This document shows positions 33,953 through 43,312 of a DNA stretch of 64,000 nucleotides, piece by piece (positions within the stretch are counted from its first letter, which is position 1; the number at the start of each line of letters is the position of its first letter). The position numbers and the translations under genes are program-made. The notes beneath the pieces are model-generated. The model was given only the letters and a program-made list of their open reading frames with translations, did not search any database and was not told where the DNA came from. This DNA comes from Micromonospora sp. WMMD1082. Lineage in GTDB: Bacteria > Actinomycetota > Actinomycetes > Mycobacteriales > Micromonosporaceae. Where the stretch lies: contig NZ_JARUBM010000002.1 of NCBI RefSeq assembly GCF_029626175.1, positions 6,796,001 through 6,860,000 of the forward strand, written 5' to 3'.

Positions 33953-34723
33953 TCAGTCGCCCACGGCCTTGAACAGGGCGGCGACCTCCGCGTTGGTCAG
34001 CCTCCGGGTGCGCCCGGCACGCAGGTCGCCCAGCCGGATCGGCCCGATGGAGGTACGCACCAGCCGGCTCACCGGGTGGCCGACCTCGCCGAGCAGCCGC
34101 CGTACGATGTGTTTGCGCCCCTCGTGCAGGGTCAGCTCCACCTGGGCGGTACGCCCCAGACTGTCCACCACCCGGAAGGCGTCGACCGTCACCGGGCCGT
34201 CCTCCAACTCCACCCCGGCCGCCAGCCGTCTGCCGAGGTTACGCGGGATCGGCCCGGACACCTCGCAGAGGTAGGTCTTCGGCACCCCGTAGGAGGGGTG
34301 CATCAGCCGGTGCGCCAGGGTGCCGTCGTTGGTGAGCAGCAGCAGGCCCTCGCTGTCCGCGTCGAGCCGCCCGACGTGGTAGACCCGCTGCTCGACCCGG
34401 TTGCCGAGGAAGTCGGCCAGCGCGGTCCGGCCCTTCTCGTCGGCCATCGTGGAGACCACCCCGCGCGGCTTGTTCATCGCCAGGTACACCAGCCGGGTGT
34501 CGGCCACCAGCCGCTCACCGTCGACGTGGATGACCGCGCCGGTCGGGTCGACCTTGTCGCCCAGCTGCGCCACCCGCCCGTCGACCGTCACCCGCCGGCG
34601 GAAGATCAGGTCTTCGCAGGCACGCCGGGAGCCGACACCGGCGGCGGCGAGCACCTTCTGCAGGCGCTCGGGGCCGGTGTAGACGGGCGCGTCCGGGGAC
34701 GGGGTGCGGTTATCGCGTGGCAT
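33953..34723 (-). CDS. rluB: rRNA pseudouridine synthase (RluB-like)
   Basis: 256 residues, ATG 34723. An N-terminal S4 RNA-binding domain (ERLQKVLAAAGVGSRRACED) precedes the RsuA/RluB catalytic domain. The catalytic Asp lies in VGRLDADSEGLLLLTNDG, with YLAMNKPRG before it and LTLHEGRKHIVRRL after it. It probably modifies 23S rRNA. It overlaps the end of scpB by 14 nt. The stretch 33796-33952 between it and cmk shows nothing notable. Confidence 0.93.
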   Translation of the reverse strand: MPRDNRTPSPDAPVYTGPERLQKVLAAAGVGSRRACEDLIFRRRVTVDGRVAQLGDKVDPTGAVIHVDGERLVADTRLVYLAMNKPRGVVSTMADEKGRTALADFLGNRVEQRVYHVGRLDADSEGLLLLTNDGTLAHRLMHPSYGVPKTYLCEVSGPIPRNLGRRLAAGVELEDGPVTVDAFRVVDSLGRTAQVELTLHEGRKHIVRRLLGEVGHPVSRLVRTSIGPIRLGDLRAGRTRRLTNAEVAALFKAVGD

Positions 34724-35681
34724 CGGCAAGCTCTTCTACGTCGTCGGGGAGGAACGGGGCCAGCGGCGGCAGGTCGTCGAGGCTGTTGAGGCCGAGCTTC
34801 TCCAGAAACATGGTGGTCGTCCGGTACAGGTACGCCCCGCTCTCGGTCTCGGTGCCGCACTCCTCGACCAGGCCCCGGGAGACCAGGGTACGGATCACGC
34901 CGTCGCAGTTGACGCCCCGGATGGCGGAGATCCGCGACCGGGTCACCGGCTGCTTGTACGCCACCACGGCCAGGGTCTCCAGCGCGGCCTGGGTCAGCCG
35001 TACCGACTGCCCGTCCAGGACGAACCGCTCGACGTAGGTGGCGTATTCCGGGCGGGTGTACAGACGCCAGCCGCCCGCCGCCCGGCGCAGCTCGAACCCG
35101 TGCCCGGCCGCGGCATAGCCGGCGGCGATCTCGTCCAGCATCGGGCCGACCCGCTCGGCCGGCTGCTCGATCACCTGGGCCAGGATCAACTCGCTGACCG
35201 GTTCGTCGACCACCAGCAGGATCGCCTCCAGCGCGCCGCGCAACTCCGCGTCGTCGAGCACGGGCGCCGGCTCCGGCACCCCCCGCGCCCGTCCCGCCGA
35301 CCGCTTCCGTCCTCCGACTCCAGCGGCACTCTCCCCCGCCCCGTCGGTGGCTGGCTCGCCAGGGACAGCCTCGTCGGTCGCCAGCCCGTCGGAGGCCGGC
35401 CCGTCGGCGACAGCCTCGTCGGCGGCGTCGCCCTCCTGGCCCTCCGAGGACCCGCCCGGTGCGGCCACCGCATCGTCCGGTTGCCCACCCCGCTCCCCTA
35501 GCTCGGCCTCCCCACCCTCGACCGCATCGTCCGCCGGCTGCCCCGGCTCCGGGATCTTGGTACGGGACTGCCCCTCTGAGGGCACATTCGTACCAAGATC
35601 CCTGGGTTCGGGGCGTTGCCATGGAGGGATCCAGGTGGCGGCCTGGTCGGCCAGGGACTCCCGGCGGTCCTCGTTGCTCAT
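34710..35681 (-). CDS. scpB: segregation and condensation protein ScpB
   Basis: 323 residues, ATG 35681 overlapping scpA as ATGA. Only the last 190 residues are the conserved winged-helix ScpB core (LRGALEAILLVVDEPVSELI, LAVVAYKQPVTRSRI, IRGVNCDGVIRTLVSRGLV). The first 130 residues are a low-complexity acidic Ala/Gly/Glu/Asp tract followed by a short basic stretch (GRKRSAGRARG). A palindromic insert (35551-35602) encodes LGTNVPSEGQSRTKIPE in this tract. ScpB binds ScpA and SMC to form bacterial condensin. Confidence 0.95.
   Translation of the reverse strand: MSNEDRRESLADQAATWIPPWQRPEPRDLGTNVPSEGQSRTKIPEPGQPADDAVEGGEAELGERGGQPDDAVAAPGGSSEGQEGDAADEAVADGPASDGLATDEAVPGEPATDGAGESAAGVGGRKRSAGRARGVPEPAPVLDDAELRGALEAILLVVDEPVSELILAQVIEQPAERVGPMLDEIAAGYAAAGHGFELRRAAGGWRLYTRPEYATYVERFVLDGQSVRLTQAALETLAVVAYKQPVTRSRISAIRGVNCDGVIRTLVSRGLVEECGTETESGAYLYRTTTMFLEKLGLNSLDDLPPLAPFLPDDVEELADATR
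35551..35602. repeat. palindromic element inside scpB
   Basis: Perfect 14-bp outer arms, GGGATCTTGGTACG (35551-35564) and CGTACCAAGATCCC (35589-35602), with an inner stem TGCCC/GGGCA. It sits in frame in the variable N-terminal tract of scpB and is less GC-rich than its surroundings, as expected for a small inserted palindromic (REP/MITE-like) unit that escaped selection. Confidence 0.65.
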
Positions 35682-36787
35682 CCGGCTCGCTCCTCCGTCG
35701 TTGCCGTACCGGCCGTGAGGTCCGGCACCGCCGTCGACTCCGGCACCGCCGTCGACTCCGGCACCGCCGTCGACTCCGGCACCGCCGTGGGGTCCGGCAT
35801 CGCCGTGGGGTCTGGGACTGCCGTCGGGTCCGGCGCTGCCGCGGGGTCGGTGGGGGTGCCGGCGTACTCGTCGATGGTCAGGGTCGGGCCGACGTCGGCG
35901 GGCCCTGTCCAGCGTACGGTGAGTTCCTCCAACGCCTGTTCCTGGACGAAGGCGACCACGCCCTGCCGGTACAGCTCCAGCAGGGCGAGGAACCGGGCGA
36001 CGACCTCCAGGGTGGCCTCGCACTCGGCGCAGAGCAGCGAGAAGCTGGCGGTGCCGGCCCGGCGGAGCCGCTCGGCGATGATCTCGGCGTGTTCCCGGAC
36101 GCTGACCCGGACCATGTGCACGTGGGCGATCGAAACCTCGGGCACCGGCTTCGGGGTCATCGCCCGGACCGCCAGCTGGAGCAGCCGCTGCGGGCCGATG
36201 CCGAGCACCAGATCGGGCAGCGCCTCGGCGTAGCGAGGTTCCAGGGTGACCGCCCGAGGGTAGCGGCGCCCGCCGACCTCCTCCAGCGCGCCGATGTGCG
36301 CCGCCGCCTCCTTGTACGCCTTGTACTGCAACAGCCGGGCGAAGAGCAGGTCCCGCGCCTCCAGCAGGGCGAGGTCCTCCGGGTCCTCCACCTCGGCGGC
36401 GGGCAGCAGTCGGGCCGCCTTCAGGTCGAGCAGGGTGGCGGCGACCAGCAGGAACTCGCTCGCCTCGTCCAGGTCCCAGCTGTCACCCATCGCCCGGATG
36501 TAGGCGATGAACTCGTCGGTCACCCGGTGCAGGGCGACCTCGGTGACGTCGAGCTTGTGCTTGCCGATCAGTTGCAGCAGCAGATCGAACGGCCCGGTGA
36601 AGTTGGCCAGCCGCACGGTGAACCGACCAGTATCCGCCGGCGCCGCACCGACCGCCGGCTCCACACCATCGGCCGGCGTCGCACCGACCACCGGCTCGGC
36701 ACCATCCGGAGGGGTCGGCACGCGTGCGTCAGCCGCCACGGGCGGTGCTTCCGCCGTGGCGGCCGGGTCGAGGGGCGGGGCGCTCAC
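35678..36787 (-). CDS. scpA: segregation and condensation protein ScpA
   Basis: 369 residues if started at GTG 36787. No clear Shine-Dalgarno exists and the first 55 residues are low-complexity, so the start is uncertain. The kleisin core is clear: FTVRLANFTGPFDLLLQLIG, HKLDVTEVALHRVTDEFIAY, EFLLVAATLLDLKAARLLP, and the C-terminal winged helix EVVARFLALLELYRQGVVAF. The tail is a tandem repeat of DPTAVP / ESTAVP units (DNA repeat 35716-35855). It bridges SMC heads with ScpB. It lies next to parA and xerD, all chromosome-maintenance genes. Confidence 0.95.
   Translation of the reverse strand: MSAPPLDPAATAEAPPVAADARVPTPPDGAEPVVGATPADGVEPAVGAAPADTGRFTVRLANFTGPFDLLLQLIGKHKLDVTEVALHRVTDEFIAYIRAMGDSWDLDEASEFLLVAATLLDLKAARLLPAAEVEDPEDLALLEARDLLFARLLQYKAYKEAAAHIGALEEVGGRRYPRAVTLEPRYAEALPDLVLGIGPQRLLQLAVRAMTPKPVPEVSIAHVHMVRVSVREHAEIIAERLRRAGTASFSLLCAECEATLEVVARFLALLELYRQGVVAFVQEQALEELTVRWTGPADVGPTLTIDEYAGTPTDPAAAPDPTAVPDPTAMPDPTAVPESTAVPESTAVPESTAVPDLTAGTATTEERAG
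35716..35855. repeat. 18-bp minisatellite in scpA tail
   Basis: Units of the form CCGTCGACTCCGGCACCG are repeated three times almost perfectly, followed by diverged units (CCGTGGGGTCCGGCATCG and relatives). They encode a repeated six-residue Val-Pro-[ED]-[SP]-Thr-Ala motif at the C-terminus of ScpA. Replication slippage should make this tail length-variable. Confidence 0.85.
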
Positions 36788-36833
36788 GCCGACGACGGTA
36801 GTCCACGACCCAGACACCCGCGTCCAGCGCCTC

Positions 36834-37757
36834 CTACCGCTCCGCCTGCGCGGCAATCACCTCGCGGGCCAGCTGACGGTAGTTGCGGGCGCCGGAGGAG
36901 GCCGGGTCGAGCGTGGTGATCGGTGAGCCGGCCACGGTGGACTCGGGGAACTTCACGGTCTTGGTGATCACCGTCTGGTAGACCTTGTCGCCGAACGCCT
37001 CCACCACCCGCTGGAGCACCTGGCGGCAGTGCGTGGTGCGGCTGTCGTACATGGTGGCGAGGATGCCCTCGAGTTCCAGGTCGAAGTTGAGTCGCTCGCG
37101 GACCTTGTCGATGGTGTCCAGCAGCAGGGCGACCCCGCGCAGGCTGAAGAACTCGCACTCCAGCGGGATGAGCACACCGTGCGCGACGGTCAACGCGTTG
37201 ATGGCCAGCAGGCCGAGCGACGGCTGGCAGTCGATCAGGACGTAGTCGTACTCCTTGCGGACGCTCTTGAGCACCCGGGCCAGGGCCATCTCGCGGGCGA
37301 CCTCGTTGACCAACTGGATCTCGGCCGCCGATAGATCGATGTTGGCCGGCAGCAGGTGCAGCCCGGCCACGTCGGTCTTGATCAGCACGTCCTCGGCGGT
37401 GACGTCGTCCTGCATCAGCAGGTTGTAGACCGACAGATCCAGGTTGTGCGGGTTGACCCCCAGCCCCACGGAGAGGGCGCCCTGCGGGTCGAAGTCGACC
37501 AGCAGCACCTTGCGGCCGTACTCGGCGAGCGCGGCACCGAGGTTGATGGTCGTGGTGGTCTTGCCGACCCCGCCCTTCTGGTTGGCCATCGCGATGATCC
37601 GGGCCGGACCGTGCCGGTCGGTGGGCATCGGCTCGGGGATCGGCTTGCGCATCGTGTAGGCGGCCGGGTCGGCCGGGCCCAGGTCAGAGCCGAGGGCGTT
37701 CTGCTGTTCGCGGAGCTCCGACGTCCAGGTCTCGGCACGGTCACCGTTGCCAGCCAT
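36834..37757 (-). CDS. parA: ParA/Soj-like chromosome partitioning ATPase
   Basis: 307 residues, ATG 37757 with GGAGGGGG further upstream. Deviant Walker A KGGVGKTTT (with the signature Lys), Walker A' region LLVDFDPQGALSVGLG, switch LIDCQPSLGLLAINAL. A 55-residue N-terminal extension precedes the fold. This is the solitary copy next to scpA-scpB rather than the parAB locus near oriC. I noticed no parS-like GTTTCACGTGAAAC sequence around it. Confidence 0.92.
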   Translation of the reverse strand: MAGNGDRAETWTSELREQQNALGSDLGPADPAAYTMRKPIPEPMPTDRHGPARIIAMANQKGGVGKTTTTINLGAALAEYGRKVLLVDFDPQGALSVGLGVNPHNLDLSVYNLLMQDDVTAEDVLIKTDVAGLHLLPANIDLSAAEIQLVNEVAREMALARVLKSVRKEYDYVLIDCQPSLGLLAINALTVAHGVLIPLECEFFSLRGVALLLDTIDKVRERLNFDLELEGILATMYDSRTTHCRQVLQRVVEAFGDKVYQTVITKTVKFPESTVAGSPITTLDPASSGARNYRQLAREVIAAQAER

Positions 37758-37974
37758 GTCCTCGTTGCCCCCTCCCGACGACCATCCGGCGTCGGAGCCG
37801 CCCGACGTCCGTCGCGGCGCCGCTGCGCACCCCGGTCCACTCGCCGCGAGGACCGCGCCGATGCCGACTGTACGCCACGGGCCAGCAGGGCGTTCGGTAC
37901 CCGCTCGGCGTGTCGGCCGCCGGCACCGGCCAGCGGCGGATCGGGTCCGCCCAGCGGGGTCGAGCACCGGCGGA

Positions 37975-38904
37975 TCAGGCGCGGGCGCGGGGGTGCGCGG
38001 TGGCGTAGACCTCGCGCAGCCGCTCGACGGTGACCAGGGTGTAGACCTGCGTGGTGGTGACCGAGGCGTGGCCGAGCAGTTCCTGCACCACCCGGACGTC
38101 GGCGCCGCCGTCGAGCAGGTGCGTGGCGTACGAGTGGCGCAGGGTGTGCGGCGACACGGCCCGTGGCCCGTCGACGGTCAGGCCGGCCCGTTCGGCGGCA
38201 CGGCGCAGGATCGTCCAGGCTCCCTGGCGGGTCAGCGGACCGCCCCGCGCGTTGAGGAAGATCGTCGGGGTGCCCCGACCGGACGCGGCCAGCCCGGGCC
38301 GGGCCCGCACCAGGTACGCGCCGAGCGCCCGCAGCGCGTACCCGCCGATCGGCACCAGGCGGATCCGCCCGCCCTTGCCGCGCAGCACCGCCGCTCCGTC
38401 GTCGAGGTCCACATCGTCCACCGCGGCGCCGACCGCCTCGGAGATGCGCGCCCCGGTGCCGTAGAGGAACTCCAGCAGGGCCCGGTCGCGCAGCGTCAAC
38501 GGCGCGGTGTCTCCGGCCGCGTCCACCGGCCCGGCGGTCTCCAGCAGCCGGATCACGTCGTCGACCGGCAGCGCGCGGGGCAGCCGCCGGGGCGGGGTGG
38601 GCGGCCGCACGTCGCGGCTCGGATCCGCGCCGACCAGGCCCTCGCGCAGCGCGAACCGGTGCAGACCGCGTACCGCGCTGGCCGCGCGGGCGGCCGAGGA
38701 GACCGCCAGCGGCGGGCGCCCGTCGGCGCCGGCGCGGAGCCGGGCCAGGTGGCGTTCGATCTCGCCGGCCGAGACGGCCGACAGGTCGGCCACCCCGGCG
38801 GCGGCCAGCGAGTCGAGATAACGGTCCAGGTCCCGGCGGTACGACGCGAGGGTGTTCGCGGCCAGTCCACGTTCGACGGTGAGGTGGTCCAGGTAGCCGC
38901 GCAC
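37975..38904 (-). CDS. xerD: tyrosine recombinase XerD
   Basis: 309 residues from GTG 38904; no other start exists in frame upstream. The N-terminal SAM-like core-binding domain ([20 protein letters not shown]) is followed by a catalytic domain with all residues: Arg in [12 protein letters not shown], Lys in [14 protein letters not shown]-x-x-R in [14 protein letters not shown], His in [13 protein letters not shown] and the Tyr nucleophile in TQVYTLV. It resolves chromosome dimers at dif. The ald-xerD-parA-scpA-scpB order is the usual actinobacterial one. Confidence 0.94.
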   Translation of the reverse strand: MRGYLDHLTVERGLAANTLASYRRDLDRYLDSLAAAGVADLSAVSAGEIERHLARLRAGADGRPPLAVSSAARAASAVRGLHRFALREGLVGADPSRDVRPPTPPRRLPRALPVDDVIRLLETAGPVDAAGDTAPLTLRDRALLEFLYGTGARISEAVGAAVDDVDLDDGAAVLRGKGGRIRLVPIGGYALRALGAYLVRARPGLAASGRGTPTIFLNARGGPLTRQGAWTILRRAAERAGLTVDGPRAVSPHTLRHSYATHLLDGGADVRVVQELLGHASVTTTQVYTLVTVERLREVYATAHPRARA

Positions 38905-38978
38905 GGCGCGACGCAGGGCCGGCGCGGGCGGCTCGCCCGCGCCGGCCCCGTCCGCGTGCGCGGTCGGCCGGTCGCCGG

Positions 38979-40094
38979 TCAGGCCAGCACCTCGGCCAGC
39001 GGCAGGGTCGGCAGGCCGTGCGCCTCGGCGACCGGGCCGTAGACGACCTGACCCGCGTGGGTGTTCAGGCCCAGCGCCAGCGCCGGGTCGCGGCGCGACG
39101 CCTCGCGCCAGCCGTGGTTGGCCAGTTCCAGCGCGTACGGGAGGGTGACGTTGGTCAGCGCGTAGGTGCTGGTGTTCGGCACCGCGCCGGGCATGTTCGC
39201 CACGCAGTAGAAGATCGAGTCGTGCACCCGGTAGACGGGATCGGCGTGCGTGGTGGGCCGCGAGTCCTCGAAGCAGCCACCCTGGTCGATGGCGATGTCG
39301 ACCAGGACGCTGCCGGGCTTCATCCGGGAGACCAGCTCGTTGGAGATCAGCTTGGGGGCCTTCGCGCCGGGCACCAGCACCGCGCCGATGACCAGGTCGG
39401 CGTCCAGCACCGCCCGCTCGATCTCGTACGCGTTGGAGGCGACGGTCTGCAGGTGACCCCGGTAAATGGCGTCGGCCTGCCGCAACCGGCCGACGTTCTT
39501 GTCCAGCAGCAGCACCTCGGACTGCAGGCCCAGGGCGATCGCGGCGGCGTTCATGCCGGAGACACCGGCGCCGATGACCACGGTCTTGGCCGCGTACACG
39601 CCGGAGACGCCACCGGGCAGCACGCCCCGGCCACCCCCGGTACGCATCAGGTAGAAGGCGCCGACCTGCGGGGCGAGCCGTCCGGCCACTTCGGACATCG
39701 GGGCGAGCAGCGGCAGCGACCGGTCCGGCAGTTCGACGGTCTCGTAGGCGATCCCGGTCACCCCGCGGTCGAGCAGCGCCCGGGTGCAGTCCTGGGAGGC
39801 GGCCAGGTGCAGGTAGGTGAAGAGCACCTGGCCCTGCCGCATCCGGTGGTACTCCTCGGCGACCGGCTCCTTGACCTTGAGCACCAGGTCCGCGGCGTCC
39901 CAGACCTCGTCGGCGGTGTCGAGGATCTTGGCGCCGGCGGCGGCGAACTCCTCGTCGCTGATGCTCGACCCGAGCCCGGCGCCGGCCTCGACGAAGACCT
40001 GGTGACCGCCCCGGGTGAACTCGTTGACGCCCGCGGGCGTGATCGCCACCCGGTACTCGTGGTTCTTGACCTCGCGTGGGATGCCGACCTTCAC
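38979..40094 (-). CDS. ald: alanine dehydrogenase
   Basis: 371 residues, GTG 40094 behind GAGAGGTG. It interconverts L-alanine and pyruvate with NAD. Landmarks: [20 protein letters not shown], Lys in LVLKVKEP, the catalytic His in [11 protein letters not shown], the Rossmann region [20 protein letters not shown] and [20 protein letters not shown] near the end. Hexameric cytosolic enzyme of nitrogen metabolism. Confidence 0.96.
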   Translation of the reverse strand: MKVGIPREVKNHEYRVAITPAGVNEFTRGGHQVFVEAGAGLGSSISDEEFAAAGAKILDTADEVWDAADLVLKVKEPVAEEYHRMRQGQVLFTYLHLAASQDCTRALLDRGVTGIAYETVELPDRSLPLLAPMSEVAGRLAPQVGAFYLMRTGGGRGVLPGGVSGVYAAKTVVIGAGVSGMNAAAIALGLQSEVLLLDKNVGRLRQADAIYRGHLQTVASNAYEIERAVLDADLVIGAVLVPGAKAPKLISNELVSRMKPGSVLVDIAIDQGGCFEDSRPTTHADPVYRVHDSIFYCVANMPGAVPNTSTYALTNVTLPYALELANHGWREASRRDPALALGLNTHAGQVVYGPVAEAHGLPTLPLAEVLA

Positions 40095-40386
40095 GATGCA
40101 GACACCTCTCTTCGGGGAAGGGTTCTCCCCGACTGCGCGGCGCCGCGGCGGCCCCATTGCCGCCCCGGTCAACCGGTCCCGCCGGCGGCAGTCTAGGCGC
40201 GCCCGCAGGTCACCGGAGCCTGCACTGTGACACCCGGTGGCCGTTGGCGCTGACGAAGTGTCAGGTGTGGGCGCGGGTTGCGGGTGGTCGCCACCTCAGC
40301 CGTCAGGACAGTGTTTCGGTCATCATCGTCCCACTTCGGGCATGCAGGTGCGACAGCGGCCGAGTGGATCACTATTCTGTCGCCTC
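40095..40386. other. 292-nt divergent intergenic region
   Basis: It carries the promoters of ald (minus) and the TM2 gene (plus). On the plus strand TGCGAC and TATTCT, 18 nt apart, end only 10 nt before ATG 40387. No Shine-Dalgarno is visible, which suggests a very short leader or a leaderless TM2 mRNA. Nothing else is recognised. Confidence 0.45.
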
Positions 40387-40644
40387 ATGACCACTCCTCC
40401 GCTTCCGCCCGCGGTTCCCCCGGGCTATTCTGACAAGAGCAAGGTCGTCGCGGGCGTCCTGCAGATCCTGCTGGGCGGCGTCGGTGCCGGCCGCTTCTAC
40501 ATGGGCCACACCAAGATCGCCGTTCTGCAGCTTGTCGTCAGTTTCTGCACCTTGGGAATCGGCGCCCTCTGGGGCCTCATCGACGGCATCCTGATCCTGG
40601 TCAACGGCGGCGTCGACGGGCAGGGCCGGCCGCTGCGCGACTGA
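40387..40644 (+). CDS. TM2 domain membrane protein
   Basis: 85 residues, ATG 40387. A short proline-rich N-terminus (PPLPPAVPPGYS) leads into the TM2 domain: a first helix VVAGVLQILLGGVGAGRFYMG with the conserved Gly/Arg-Phe-Tyr turn, then a second helix LVVSFCTLGIGALWGLIDGILIL with the conserved Asp. Function of the family is unclear. It converges on the NUDIX gene across a long palindrome. Confidence 0.88.
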   Translation: MTTPPLPPAVPPGYSDKSKVVAGVLQILLGGVGAGRFYMGHTKIAVLQLVVSFCTLGIGALWGLIDGILILVNGGVDGQGRPLRD

Positions 40645-40671
40645 CGACCGACCGCGACTGACGACGGGACC

Positions 40672-40709
40672 ACGCAGGGGCCGTGCGGTGCACCGCACGG
40701 CCCCTGCGT
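40672..40709. terminator. 38-bp perfect palindrome, bidirectional terminator
   Basis: The 19-bp arms ACGCAGGGGCCGTGCGGTG and its complement follow one another without spacer between the convergent TM2 and NUDIX genes (27 and 12 nt away). It folds as a long GC hairpin in both transcripts. Confidence 0.8.
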
Positions 40710-40721
40710 CGCGTACCCCGG

Positions 40722-41327
40722 TCAGCCGGGCAGCGGTGTGTCCGCCCGGCGCAGCACCGACCAGCCGGCGTCGCGGGCGCGGGCGGCGGCCAGCAGCCCG
40801 GCCACGCACGGCGCGTTGGTGATCTCACCGGCCAGCACCATGCCGACCGCCTCGTCCAGATCGATCCGGACGATCTGCAGGTCGGCCTCCTCGTCGTGCC
40901 GGTCGTGCCGCTGCTCCGGCGGCACCTCGCCGAGATCACGGGCCAGGAAGACCCGAACCAGTTCGTCGGTGAACCCGGGCGAGGTGTGCACGTCGATCAG
41001 GACGTCGAGCCGGCCGGCGGTGAGGTCGACCTCCTCGGCCAGTTCACGGGTCGCCGTAACCGACGGGTCCTCCCCGGCCACGTCGGTCAGCCCCGCCGGC
41101 AACTCCCACAACCGCCGACCGACCGGCTGGCGGTACTGGCGGATCAGCACCACCTGGCCGGCATCGTCCAGCGCCACCACCGCCACCGCGCCGACGTGCC
41201 GGACGAGGTCGCGCGCCGCGGTCCGACCGCCGGGCATGGTCACCTCCTCGGTGACCACCTCGAAGATCCGGCCGCGGTAGCGCACCTCCCGGGAGCACAC
41301 CTCGTAGCGGTGCTCCACCGCGCTCAC
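40722..41327 (-). CDS. NUDIX hydrolase (ADP-ribose pyrophosphatase-like)
   Basis: 201 residues, GTG 41327 overlapping the stop of the second mini-ORF (GTGA). The Nudix box GLTDVAGE..TATRELAEEVDL supplies the Mg-binding Glu residues. The N-terminal strand-rich region VRYRGRIFEVVTEEVTMPGG and the R-x-Y-R-Q-P motif (LIRQYRQPVGRRLWELPAG) are those of ADP-ribose pyrophosphatases. It is the counterpart of Rv1700 beside pyrG. Its first codons (GTG AGC GCG) are the same as those of the repeated mini-ORFs upstream. Confidence 0.92.
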   Translation of the reverse strand: MSAVEHRYEVCSREVRYRGRIFEVVTEEVTMPGGRTAARDLVRHVGAVAVVALDDAGQVVLIRQYRQPVGRRLWELPAGLTDVAGEDPSVTATRELAEEVDLTAGRLDVLIDVHTSPGFTDELVRVFLARDLGEVPPEQRHDRHDEEADLQIVRIDLDEAVGMVLAGEITNAPCVAGLLAAARARDAGWSVLRRADTPLPG

Positions 41328-41382
41328 GGGAGCGTCCTTGTTCGCGACTGCGGGGCTCGCAGAACCGGCTCACTCCTCGCGC

Positions 41383-41386
<4 letters not shown>
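41324..41386 (-). CDS. 20-codon repeated mini-ORF B (pyrG/NUDIX junction)
   Basis: GTG at 41386 to TGA ending 41324. The product begins [15 protein letters not shown] and ends TRTLP. Its start overlaps the stop of mini-ORF A and its stop overlaps the NUDIX start, both as GTGA. No known family. It may be translated by coupling, or the unit may matter only as DNA/RNA. Core nucleotides are identical to the other copies, including silent positions except codon 2. Confidence 0.45.
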
Positions 41387-43202
<1,816 letters not shown>

Positions 43203-43312
43203 TCATGCAGACCGCCGAGCCGATCAGCGAAGTGATCACGCGATCCACGGGATTCCACGGTAACACCTCCTCCTCGGCAGGCCGGGGCCGCACCCGGGTA
43301 CCCGTCGCCGGG

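Noticed and set aside
36834..37757. A parAB/parS partition locus
   Set aside because: No parB and no parS-like palindrome occur nearby; the gene belongs to the scpA-scpB cluster.
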